40,830 bases of DNA, taken from Clostridia bacterium (GTDB lineage Bacteria > Bacillota > Clostridia > UBA1381). This document shows positions 31,856-40,185 of this stretch, in pieces (position 1 is the first letter of the stretch; the number at the start of each line of letters is the position of its first letter). Where the stretch lies: contig JAFRDB010000084.1 of the NCBI GenBank assembly GCA_017404065.1, positions 1-40,830 of the forward strand, written 5' to 3'. The notes under the pieces are model-generated. The model was not told the DNA's origin. It did no database searches and saw only the letters and a program-made list of their open reading frames with translations. The translations under genes were made by a program, and so were the position numbers.

Positions 31856-33115
31856 TTATATAAATACCTTGCCGCTTTTATCGATTTCTAAGCCGCTCAT
31901 CGCGGCTAATCTTTCAAGTATACCACTATCCGGCGCATACCGCGGCCATCCGAACCGCGAATGCGGCATTCCGAAGCCAAGCTCAACCGCCATAAGCTCT
32001 AAGCACTTTAATGCACCATCAACTATATCAAAACACGGTATTACTGTTTCTGTCATCTCTCTCTGCCTTTGCAGACCTACGGTAAAATCCTTTGTTCGTG
32101 TTCTGAACACCTCATACAATCCCGCTTCGGGAGTAAGCCCGTATTTTTGATAATATTCATTCGGCATAGCCGCGCAGTTTTCAAGCTGCAATATAAAGTC
32201 ACCGAGAGAATAAAATATCGGCAAGCCCTTATATATCTCTATCCGTCGCAAAAGGTGCGGTCCGTGTCCTATGACTGCATGTGCACCCCTGTCTATGCAG
32301 AAATGCGCAAACTCCTTCAAGAACCCCGGCACAGTCTCCTTATCCTCGCCCTCTGTCTGATGTGAGTGGACAGATATGAGTACTACATCCGCCTGAAAGC
32401 TTGCATCCTTTATTGCCGTCTCTATACGCTTCAGGTCGGTTTGTGCTATATCAAACCGTATCCCCGGCTCGCCTATCTTGAAGCTTGAACCTCCAAAGTT
32501 CAGCTCATCCTTGCTCTCCGGCGGCAGATAGCCCTCCCTGCGTATTATATTATCATGCGCATTCAGTCCGGTTTTTGCCGCTATTTGTGAAAGCCGGTCA
32601 AAATCCTCCCTATCGACATATACCGTCTGTTTCAGGCTGATCGGATTTATACCGGGTCTGCCCGGAAAATCCCTTGACTGTTCACCTGCCTCCGCACCGG
32701 GCGAGTAATTCGCAGTGCATGATATGACAGCAGCCCTGCCGTCAGGTGTATCAATATATGCAGGTGCTGCAGCCTCCGCAAGACTTCTCCCGCACCCGCT
32801 CTGTTTTAGCCCTGCTGCTTTAATGCTGTCAATAGTTTGTAAAAAACCGTTCATTGAATAATCCATACAATGATTATTCGCCGCCGTGACAGCATTGAAG
32901 CCAAATTCAAGCATATCATTCAGGACACTTTTGTCTGTACGCAGCCAAGTTCCGCCGCTGTGACGCGCAGGATAGCAGTTCTCACATACGGTTGTCTCAA
33001 GATTAAAAAATCTTATGTCTCCTCGGTTTATGTATTCTCTTACTTTATCGAACCCATCATAATATCTCGGTAAATTCTTCTGAATTGCGCAATCACCAAC
33101 AGCTGTGATCCTCAT
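31856..33115 (-). CDS. CapA-like metallophosphoesterase
   Basis: A 419-aa protein of the poly-gamma-glutamate capsule CapA/PgsA family. Metal-site segments: VGDCAIQ at the N-terminus, NLETTV, AANNHCMDYSMNG, ISVHSHQTEG, IGHGPHLLRRIEIYKG and YSLGDFI. No signal peptide or membrane helix, so unlike capsule CapA it is cytoplasmic and presumably a catabolic phosphoesterase or amidase-like enzyme. AGAGGAG precedes the start; 12 nt after the M20 gene. Confidence 0.85.
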   Translation of the reverse strand: MRITAVGDCAIQKNLPRYYDGFDKVREYINRGDIRFFNLETTVCENCYPARHSGGTWLRTDKSVLNDMLEFGFNAVTAANNHCMDYSMNGFLQTIDSIKAAGLKQSGCGRSLAEAAAPAYIDTPDGRAAVISCTANYSPGAEAGEQSRDFPGRPGINPISLKQTVYVDREDFDRLSQIAAKTGLNAHDNIIRREGYLPPESKDELNFGGSSFKIGEPGIRFDIAQTDLKRIETAIKDASFQADVVLISVHSHQTEGEDKETVPGFLKEFAHFCIDRGAHAVIGHGPHLLRRIEIYKGLPIFYSLGDFILQLENCAAMPNEYYQKYGLTPEAGLYEVFRTRTKDFTVGLQRQREMTETVIPCFDIVDGALKCLELMAVELGFGMPHSRFGWPRYAPDSGILERLAAMSGLEIDKSGKVFI

Positions 33116-33127
33116 AACATTTCTCCT

Positions 33128-34228
33128 CTAAAAGTAGTATTCAACTATATCCTTTACTATTTCAACGCCCTTTGGTATGCTCGCCTTTTCTACCCATTCC
33201 TCTCTTGTGTGTGTACCGTCACCCATATATGTGCCTACACATATAGCCGGAATACCCATCGAATGAGGAATATTGCAGTCAGTGGAGCTTGATACAAGCT
33301 CTATATCACAGCCGGAATGCTTTTTTTGTACATCTACACAAAGCTGTGTCATTTCACGCATCGCGGCATCGTCAACATCCTGCATACACGGTCTTTCTCC
33401 GACAAGCTCGACCTCGACCTCTGCTCCGCGTGAACGCATATATTCAAAGACCTCCTCAAAACATCTTTTCATATATTCCAGATTATCATGCGAAACACTT
33501 CTGTATTCGCAGACCATTTCCGCCTTTTGTGCAATGGTATTTACAGATGTACCCCCTGATATAAGCCCTACATTATATGTTGTCTTTCCGCCTTTTACAG
33601 GGACTTGTATATCATATATAGCATTTATGCCCTTTGCCAGAATATGCGCTGCGTTTTTATTTCCAAAGGCACTGTATGAATGTCCGCCCTCTGTTTTTAC
33701 CGTTACCTTATAGCGGTGCGAGCCTACGCTTACATTTGCCACTCGGTGATATTTGCCGTCGAAGGTATAAAACCGCGTCACATCTCCGCCGTATCTACCC
33801 ATAACGGCTTTTATTCCTTTAAGATTGCCCAGTCCTTCCTCACAGGAATCGAAAGCAAAGACCATGCTTCGTTTGGGGTTCCTGCCGCTGTCGATTATGT
33901 ACTTAACTACAGTCATCAGCATTGCTACTGATACGGCATCATCTCCACAGCCGGGTCCGCATATGTTGTTCTCGTCCTCGGTGAAGGTCATCGGCTCCAT
34001 ATCGGGAAACACAGTATCAATATGCGCCGCAAACACAACCGTCTCATTTACTTCTCCGTCTATCTTTAAGACCACATTTTTTGCTTCGTCAATATACGCC
34101 GTCTCCGCGCCCCATGACCGGAGCGTATCGCAGATATACTGCGCTCTGCGCTCCTCATGATACGATGGAGCAGGGATCGGTATCAGCTCACGCCAGAGCT
34201 TATCTGTTAACGCATAATATTTTTCCAT
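33128..34228 (-). CDS. M20-family metallopeptidase/deacylase
   Basis: A 366-aa enzyme with the two-zinc M20 layout: AAHIDTVFP (His, Asp), GPGCGDDAVS (bridging Asp), DSCEEGLGN (catalytic Glu and metal Glu), and the C-terminal metal His in THTREEW. A dimerisation domain (HRYKVTVKTEGGHSYSAFG...) is inserted, as in tripeptidase T-like and deacetylase members. AAGGATG precedes the start. It follows GH38 by 29 nt. Confidence 0.85.
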   Translation of the reverse strand: MEKYYALTDKLWRELIPIPAPSYHEERRAQYICDTLRSWGAETAYIDEAKNVVLKIDGEVNETVVFAAHIDTVFPDMEPMTFTEDENNICGPGCGDDAVSVAMLMTVVKYIIDSGRNPKRSMVFAFDSCEEGLGNLKGIKAVMGRYGGDVTRFYTFDGKYHRVANVSVGSHRYKVTVKTEGGHSYSAFGNKNAAHILAKGINAIYDIQVPVKGGKTTYNVGLISGGTSVNTIAQKAEMVCEYRSVSHDNLEYMKRCFEEVFEYMRSRGAEVEVELVGERPCMQDVDDAAMREMTQLCVDVQKKHSGCDIELVSSSTDCNIPHSMGIPAICVGTYMGDGTHTREEWVEKASIPKGVEIVKDIVEYYF

Positions 34229-34257
34229 TTGCTATTTCATCCTTCACAAATTATGCT

Positions 34258-36972
34258 CTATTTTATTCTTACTGTTACTATTTTTTTTGCCCGCGCGATA
34301 TAAGTTGAGGGTATCAGATCTTCCACGGTTTCATCAAGCTTACAAAGATATAGATTCCCCTTTGTGCTTATTGTAACACTCTGCGGCTCATCTGTGGGGT
34401 TATAATACCTTACTATTATCCCATTTCCATCATCAGCGTGTTTTACAGCTGTAACATGGACATTTTTGTTATCAATGCTTAAAACGCTGTTCTCATGCGG
34501 CATATCTCCCTTACCGCGTCCGCATACCGCGCATTTTATTGGAGTGAACAGCTCTGCCGCCCTGTTCGGAAGGTCATTTATCTGTCCCTCATCGAAATGT
34601 ATTGCATATTCAAACACCTGCCTTCCCGGGCACTGTATACCATCGTCCTCAAGCTCGGTTACCTTTTCCTCCGATACAGCAAGCTTAATGCGGCATGCAC
34701 GGATGAGTGTCAGCGCTATTGTGCTGTCGGGGAATACCTCGTATTCAAACAGACCTTTTGGCATTACGGCAAAGCCGTCCTTGCCGTCAGTTAACGCCGC
34801 AAATGTCCTTAGCGGCTGTGTTCCGAATGCCTGCTCCACCCAGCCTGTGCTGTCGGGTATAGCTATATCGCGCCGCACTATATCAAAATGACTGTCCGAA
34901 TACGAATACTTAGTCTCTATCCCTGTCGGGAAGTTAGCTCTCAGCCAATGATCCTTTGCGGTGTTATCTACCTCTGTTCTGACCTTTATGAAGTCCGCAT
35001 CTTTATCTAAGGTATAGCTTGTCTTTATATGCACATTTACATATATATCACTTGGATTTACGGCGCAGCTTTCGGGGATAGCAAAGTCGCCCTCGCAGAC
35101 TATTGTCCCCGACAATTCGCCGCTTTCAGTGATATAAATTTGAGAGAGGTTGCTCTTATACTTTCTGTCAAATTCCGGACTTTCGTGCTTCCATGCATTG
35201 CCCACCTCGCCTTGTGAGGTGAAGTAGTTAAGCCCTCGATACAGCTTTCCTGTTGTCTTGTATAATACATCTATAGTGCCGTCATTATTGACCTTTGCCC
35301 TTATATATTCATTTTCAAGGACACCATTTCCGGCTATACCCGGTCTCTTTTGCAGCTTTGCGGAGCTGCCCTTTATCTCAAGCACCTTGTAGCCCATAGC
35401 CGGTATATTATCTATCTCTGCATATACCCTGTGATGATAGCTGTCAAGTATGGTAGGCACATCCCAGATATTATCTACAAATATACTTGATTTCTCGCTC
35501 TGTATCAGCTGTAATTTAACTCCGTCAATATTGATACCCTTGCCAAGCTCCGCTGGCACCTCTATATCAAGCGGTACGATTGCGCTGCGCTCATACGGTA
35601 GCGTGTTATATACCACAAGCTGGACAATATCCTTTGACTGCCCGTTTGGTGAGAGGTTCTTTGCAATGTATGCCATTGCATCCTCGGACACTATTTCGGC
35701 TATATCCTTTGTCTTTCTGTAACGGTACTCCATATCCTTACATACACTGTCAGGTGCACAGCCGCCGTTGGCATCGTGGCTGTGGTTGGATAACAGATAC
35801 CTCCAGCCGCATTCAAGATAGCGTGTGCTGTCGATTCCCGCTATCGCATTAAGCGGCTCGGCTATATAACAAAGCTCTGTATACGCCTCAAAGTCTGCCT
35901 GCTTTAAATATGTTCTTGCAGATATAGTGCCGGGGAAAAGGTATGTCCACTTTCCTGTTTTGAGGTAGGCTCTGCGCTCGCCGGTGAGCACCGTCATTTT
36001 ACTGCGGTCAAAATAGCTTTCCGCGTCACGCCAAAAGCCTTCAAGGTCTGTATGCTCGATTTTTACCCCCCTTTGCACTTCGGGCATTTCCCCCAAAGGC
36101 GGCAAACATGAGGAGGAGAACAGCTCCTGCGCATCCTTTATTACCTCGCTCTCTCGCGGAAAACCTACGGATATATCGTGTCCGTTCATACCGAGGAATA
36201 CAGGCGTTGTGAAATGTCCCTTTTCCTCCTCAAGCATATCAAGTATTGCTTTTTTTAGATTTGTTTTATCATAATTCGCCACGGGCGATTTTAAGTCATA
36301 GTTAATTGATGGTCCTACAATACCGTCTGCTCTGCGAAACGGTGCTTCGTCAAATTCGCCCCATTTATAGTCCTTTTCCCACACTCTGCCGCGGGTTACC
36401 GCTCTGTGCACCTGATAATACCAGTTATATCGGCAATAGAGCGCAAAGCGGCTTGCCGTTATCTCCGTGCCATCCGGAGCCCGCCATATGTATTCTGCCG
36501 GAGCCTCATGGTGAGAGATGCCCCGGTAGAACATCATATAGCGTATACCGAAGGAGGAGAGAATTTGCGGATACTGCCCCGTCTGTCCCCATGATGATGG
36601 TGTATATGCGACAGACGGATATTTCCCGCCATATTTTTCAACTGTTCTTTGTCCAAAAATGAGATTCCTGACAAGCGATTCGTGCGAAATGGAAAACTCC
36701 TCTGCAAGTGTATAGTACGGTCCGATTATAAGCCTACCTTCTCGGATAAACCGCTCTACCTGTTCACGCCGCTCCGGGCGCATTTGGAGATAATCATCTA
36801 TCATTATAGAGTGACCGTCCATTGTAAAGGAGTGATAGTCCGGATCACTTTCCAAAATGTCAAGAGTGGTATCAAGCATAACAAGCAGGTTATGCCTTGT
36901 CTTTTCAAAGCTGAACCGAAATTCCCTGTCCCAATGCGTGTTTGATACCACATCAATTTTTCTTACCTTCAT
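34258..36972 (-). CDS. GH38 alpha-mannosidase
   Basis: A 904-aa retaining glycoside hydrolase for alpha-linked mannose. The zinc-binding start is NTHWDREFRFSFEKTRHNLL; other family segments are TMDGHSIMIDDYLQMRPE, GPYYTLAEEF, TPSSWGQTGQYPQIL with FGIRYMMFYRG, and the Zn histidine in LLSNHSHDANGG. No signal peptide, so it acts on imported oligosaccharides. The ATG at 36972 lies 1 nt after the upstream stop; a GTG at 36981 is the alternative. A related gene fragment sits at 29361-29568. Confidence 0.9.
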   Translation of the reverse strand: MKVRKIDVVSNTHWDREFRFSFEKTRHNLLVMLDTTLDILESDPDYHSFTMDGHSIMIDDYLQMRPERREQVERFIREGRLIIGPYYTLAEEFSISHESLVRNLIFGQRTVEKYGGKYPSVAYTPSSWGQTGQYPQILSSFGIRYMMFYRGISHHEAPAEYIWRAPDGTEITASRFALYCRYNWYYQVHRAVTRGRVWEKDYKWGEFDEAPFRRADGIVGPSINYDLKSPVANYDKTNLKKAILDMLEEEKGHFTTPVFLGMNGHDISVGFPRESEVIKDAQELFSSSCLPPLGEMPEVQRGVKIEHTDLEGFWRDAESYFDRSKMTVLTGERRAYLKTGKWTYLFPGTISARTYLKQADFEAYTELCYIAEPLNAIAGIDSTRYLECGWRYLLSNHSHDANGGCAPDSVCKDMEYRYRKTKDIAEIVSEDAMAYIAKNLSPNGQSKDIVQLVVYNTLPYERSAIVPLDIEVPAELGKGINIDGVKLQLIQSEKSSIFVDNIWDVPTILDSYHHRVYAEIDNIPAMGYKVLEIKGSSAKLQKRPGIAGNGVLENEYIRAKVNNDGTIDVLYKTTGKLYRGLNYFTSQGEVGNAWKHESPEFDRKYKSNLSQIYITESGELSGTIVCEGDFAIPESCAVNPSDIYVNVHIKTSYTLDKDADFIKVRTEVDNTAKDHWLRANFPTGIETKYSYSDSHFDIVRRDIAIPDSTGWVEQAFGTQPLRTFAALTDGKDGFAVMPKGLFEYEVFPDSTIALTLIRACRIKLAVSEEKVTELEDDGIQCPGRQVFEYAIHFDEGQINDLPNRAAELFTPIKCAVCGRGKGDMPHENSVLSIDNKNVHVTAVKHADDGNGIIVRYYNPTDEPQSVTISTKGNLYLCKLDETVEDLIPSTYIARAKKIVTVRIK

Positions 36973-36973
36973 A

Positions 36974-38470
36974 TTAATCACTTATATATTGTTCGTTCCA
37001 CATTCTATTTATTTCGTCAATACTCTTCCGCGTGAGCATATCGCCGCCCTCATGTCCAACGCTGCCGCTGGTTATATATGCGCTGTAATGCCCGCCCCGC
37101 TCCGCCTTTTCCGTGGGCAGATACGCATATCCGCCGCATGCAAGCTGCATTATGAAGGTCTGCTTTGCGCGGCTCCTTGCCCTTATCCTGTTTCCGTAAT
37201 CAAGAAACAGCTCGAACGGATTTGTGGCTATGGCTATATCGCCGAGCCGTATTATGTGTACCTCTACCGGCACTGTTTCTTCATCCTGCTGACGGCGATA
37301 TCGGTTTATAACTCCGGCATGAACATAGACCGCTGCCTTATCCCTATAGTCAAATACTTCCTTATCCTTGTTCTTATTCACATAGTACTCAATTTCTCTT
37401 ACCGCATGATGATACTCGCTTTTTGAAGCCTTTCTCAGCGGCAGATCCATTATAAAGGACTTATGTACAAGCTCCGCGTCACCGCTTATATCCTTCGTTT
37501 CATAATACAGCCCTATTATCTCATTCGCTATCCTTCTCCCGGCAAGCCTACATCCTGACAAATCAAACATGGAGGGATCTGCGGTACGCTCTATATAATC
37601 AGGTCGGCATATATGCGGATCCTTTACCGGCTCATCTGAGTTCACCCATCGTATCAGATCGCGTGGGCACTGATCACCCGCCGCGCCGCAGAGTGCCAAC
37701 AGATATATATGGTCTCCAAATTCAGCTCGGATATATTCCTTGACCTTGCCCCAGTAATCAGAGGATATAAAGCTCTTGTGCTCAAGTATCTGCGCCGGGC
37801 ACGCTACATTTGCAATCACGCCGGTAAGCTTCTTGTTCTCGTCATATGTATATACTATTTCTACACCCGAGTCGTTTCCACCCTCAAGCGAAACAAAATT
37901 TGCGGTGTTCGCATCCCCCCACATCTCAGCTGAACTGTCGTCATACACTGCCCGGCGGCAAAAGCCGACTGCGGCTCTGCCGAAGGCATGAGAATACATT
38001 GCCTTCTTGCGCACACTCCATGCATTAGAAGCGGCAAGAGCTGTCTTTTCGGCGATAAGCTCCAATGCCTCGGTGCACGAAAGTATATCGTCATGAGATT
38101 TTATTATCGGAGTATATTTTTTATTCTCCGTAAGAAACTCGTTAAGTATGTCCTCGGCAGCATTATTACCTTCTATATAGCTTAATGAGGTATGAGTATG
38201 GGTCGCACCGATTATCAGGCACGATGGAGGCACATCACGACACAGGAGGGCAAATTTTTCTCTTGCCTTTTGCATCAGCTTATCACTGACCTTTATAATA
38301 TCACAGGATACAATGATCGCCTTTTCTGTTCCACGCTCAATTGCCATTGCCGTTACGGATATATCCGACTCAACATACTCCGATATCCTCTCATAAAGCT
38401 GACCGGGTAGCATTGCCGGCTTTTCAGGAACAATGCTTTCCTCTGCCCAGCCGATAATTAAATCTTCCAT
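36974..38470 (-). CDS. Neutral/alkaline ceramidase-like protein
   Basis: A 498-aa protein resembling the zinc-dependent neutral ceramidase family and its bacterial relatives. Visible segments: ATHTHTS (metal histidines), ACPAQILEHKSFISSDYWG, CGAAGDQCPRDL, and the C-terminal GGYAYLPTEKAERGGHY with GSVGHEGGDML. No signal peptide. Many bacterial members beside glycosidases probably do not cleave ceramide, so the reaction is open. Starts 4 nt after the GH39-like gene. Confidence 0.75.
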   Translation of the reverse strand: MEDLIIGWAEESIVPEKPAMLPGQLYERISEYVESDISVTAMAIERGTEKAIIVSCDIIKVSDKLMQKAREKFALLCRDVPPSCLIIGATHTHTSLSYIEGNNAAEDILNEFLTENKKYTPIIKSHDDILSCTEALELIAEKTALAASNAWSVRKKAMYSHAFGRAAVGFCRRAVYDDSSAEMWGDANTANFVSLEGGNDSGVEIVYTYDENKKLTGVIANVACPAQILEHKSFISSDYWGKVKEYIRAEFGDHIYLLALCGAAGDQCPRDLIRWVNSDEPVKDPHICRPDYIERTADPSMFDLSGCRLAGRRIANEIIGLYYETKDISGDAELVHKSFIMDLPLRKASKSEYHHAVREIEYYVNKNKDKEVFDYRDKAAVYVHAGVINRYRRQQDEETVPVEVHIIRLGDIAIATNPFELFLDYGNRIRARSRAKQTFIMQLACGGYAYLPTEKAERGGHYSAYITSGSVGHEGGDMLTRKSIDEINRMWNEQYISD

Positions 38471-38474
38471 ATAC

Positions 38475-39785
38475 TTATTCCTCTGTTATCAATAATACTG
38501 TATTGGGCTGCATCTTTATTATATCACCGCTGTTGATACCGCCTATACACAAGCAGTCCTTTTCGCCGTCAAGCAGATAAGCTTTTGCGCTGTGCAGTTC
38601 CGACTCACTTTCAAATACAAGCTGCTTTGGCGGCATATCCTCCTCGTCGGTATAATACACTATAAGTGTCCCTGTTTTTCCCGCCTCATCGGCAGCCGAA
38701 ATAGCGTATATATCAGTGCCGCTTACCTCGCATTTTATTTCTTTTTTTCTTTTATAAACATCATTAAACATTTTAAACGGATAATATCCCTTTAAAAGCT
38801 CACATACAAGATCTGTATAAAACATTCCATTCATTGTTGCCGGTCTCGCGTCGTAATACATAAGCATATCCACCGGCAAATCCTGACAAACACACATAAC
38901 ACTTGCCGTAAACGCCGCGCCCTTCTTGGATTTTATTGTCTTTACGCTGTATTTCCATTCCTCGCCCGACCAGCCCTTTACATAGTTCCACTCATTCAGT
39001 ATGCTTTCTGTGTTTTTAAATCCGTTATCGTCAAGAAGCTTTCTGACAGCTTTTGCTCTGTCTGCCACCGCCTGCGGCTCACTTGCATATATATGCCATG
39101 AGCAAAAATCAAGCGGCGCGGTAAGCTGTGTCAAAAAGTCCTTCAACCAATCTAAATTATAAGCTATTGCGGGACCTCCTATTTTGAGGTGCGGAAAACA
39201 GTCTTTAAGATGCTTTGCTGCAATGTTATAAAACTCAAAAAACTGCTTCTTCGTCCCGCCCCATGTGCGCTTATTCTCCGAATCATCCGGATCAAGATCC
39301 GGCTCATTCCATATCTCCCAATAATCGATATCATAATCAAAGCCTTCCGCCCAGCCCTCGGTATAGTGGCGTATGATATGCTCACAAATCACCGCCCACT
39401 TTTTAAAATCCTTTGGAGGAAGCGTGCCGTATTTTTTTACGCCATGCTCAATTTTTGAACCGAGCCGATAGAATACCTTTGCACCGGAGCATGCCATGAC
39501 CTTCATATAATTATCAGTCACTGTAAAGTCATATGAGCCCGCGTCATACGGACCCTTGTCAAAATCCGGGAATATAGCATGAACATCGACCGTATGCTCG
39601 CCTCCGTATGCAGCATAAAACGATGTATCATGCGTCCTTATATATGGTATACCGGCACTTTTAAAAGCATCGATATTTGTTATCTGCTGTTCAACTCCAA
39701 GCTTATATACCGGTCCGTTGTTTGTCGCGTGCATTGGTTTTATTTTACCTATGCCGTCATGCTGATATATTTTTATGCTGTCCAT
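38475..39785 (-). CDS. GH39-like glycoside hydrolase (clan GH-A)
   Basis: A 436-aa (beta/alpha)8 hydrolase. Acid/base Glu161 in EIWNEPD and nucleophile Glu265 in SILNEWNY, about 100 residues apart as in GH39 xylosidases/iduronidases. The N-terminal YIRTHDTS and DFCSWHIYAS segments agree. A C-terminal beta domain is present. No signal peptide. AAGGAGGG directly before the ATG at 39785 fixes the start; a GTG 33 bases upstream is rejected. First gene of the operon. Confidence 0.8.
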   Translation of the reverse strand: MDSIKIYQHDGIGKIKPMHATNNGPVYKLGVEQQITNIDAFKSAGIPYIRTHDTSFYAAYGGEHTVDVHAIFPDFDKGPYDAGSYDFTVTDNYMKVMACSGAKVFYRLGSKIEHGVKKYGTLPPKDFKKWAVICEHIIRHYTEGWAEGFDYDIDYWEIWNEPDLDPDDSENKRTWGGTKKQFFEFYNIAAKHLKDCFPHLKIGGPAIAYNLDWLKDFLTQLTAPLDFCSWHIYASEPQAVADRAKAVRKLLDDNGFKNTESILNEWNYVKGWSGEEWKYSVKTIKSKKGAAFTASVMCVCQDLPVDMLMYYDARPATMNGMFYTDLVCELLKGYYPFKMFNDVYKRKKEIKCEVSGTDIYAISAADEAGKTGTLIVYYTDEEDMPPKQLVFESESELHSAKAYLLDGEKDCLCIGGINSGDIIKMQPNTVLLITEE

Positions 39786-39798
39786 ATTTCCCTCCTTG

Positions 39799-39827
39799 AC
39801 TATACATATATATTTCACTCATTACAA
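39799..39827 (-). promoter_or_regulatory. Possible promoter of the GH39-GH38-MFS operon
   Basis: TTGTAA (39822-39827), 17-bp spacer, TATAGT (39799-39804). The start point would be at the edge of the ribosome site, which makes this call tentative. A lone TATAAT also occurs at 39865-39870 without a good -35. Confidence 0.4.
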
Positions 39828-39897
39828 GGCTAATGTGTCCTTTTACGGCGAGAGAGTATCAGATATTATATTCACCAAAACGCATAAGCCTTGTAAT
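39821..39897. promoter_or_regulatory. 11-bp inverted repeat at the glycan operon promoter (possible operator)
   Basis: ATTACAAGGCT (39821-39831) and AGCCTTGTAAT (39887-39897), perfect arms 66 bp apart. One arm covers the -35 box; the distance of about six helical turns would suit a repressor that loops DNA. Confidence 0.45.
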
Positions 39898-39904
39898 CAA
39901 TGCT

Positions 39905-39942
39905 CATGCGGCGGGCTTAAAGCGGAGCTGCGCCGCCGCATG
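39905..39942. terminator. GC-rich hairpin, 10-bp stem
   Basis: CATGCGGCGG/CCGCCGCATG with an 18-nt loop, between the small peptide gene and the glycan operon. No T-run. Confidence 0.45.
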
Positions 39943-39958
39943 TGAATTGATCAATCAT

Positions 39959-39984
39959 TGCGGTGTCCGAAGCCGGACACCGCA
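39959..39984 (-). terminator. Hairpin after the small peptide gene
   Basis: Perfect 10-bp stem TGCGGTGTCC/GGACACCGCA with a 6-nt loop, 12 bp after the peptide's stop. Lacks a clear T-run, so termination is probable only by position. Confidence 0.5.
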
Positions 39985-39996
39985 TTATACATATCA

Positions 39997-40167
39997 TCAG
40001 AAGACAACATTCACTCCATCCAAGCCGTTCCAGTCAACACGCTTTGCAGAATTTGTATTTGCAGCATCCCATGCTTCTACTGCATCGGTTGTCTGCCCGC
40101 TGGCTGTCATGATCTCTTCTTGGCAGAAAGCCATTATTTCTATTTCAGGTTTAAAATATCTTTTCAT
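39997..40167 (-). CDS. 56-aa peptide of the Y-x-x-P / E-x-I-x-T type
   Basis: MKRYFKPEIEIMAFCQEEIM then TASG, followed by a variable tail ending WNGLDGVNVVF. ATG at 40167 follows GGAGG by 8 nt; a start five codons upstream would contain that ribosome site, so I reject it. The conserved N-terminus with variable C-terminus looks like a leader-plus-core arrangement, but no modifying enzyme is nearby. It follows a secreted repeat protein by 18 nt and resembles the peptide at 29154-29336. Confidence 0.65.
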   Translation of the reverse strand: MKRYFKPEIEIMAFCQEEIMTASGQTTDAVEAWDAANTNSAKRVDWNGLDGVNVVF

Positions 40168-40185
40168 TGCTTTAGCCTCCATTCA

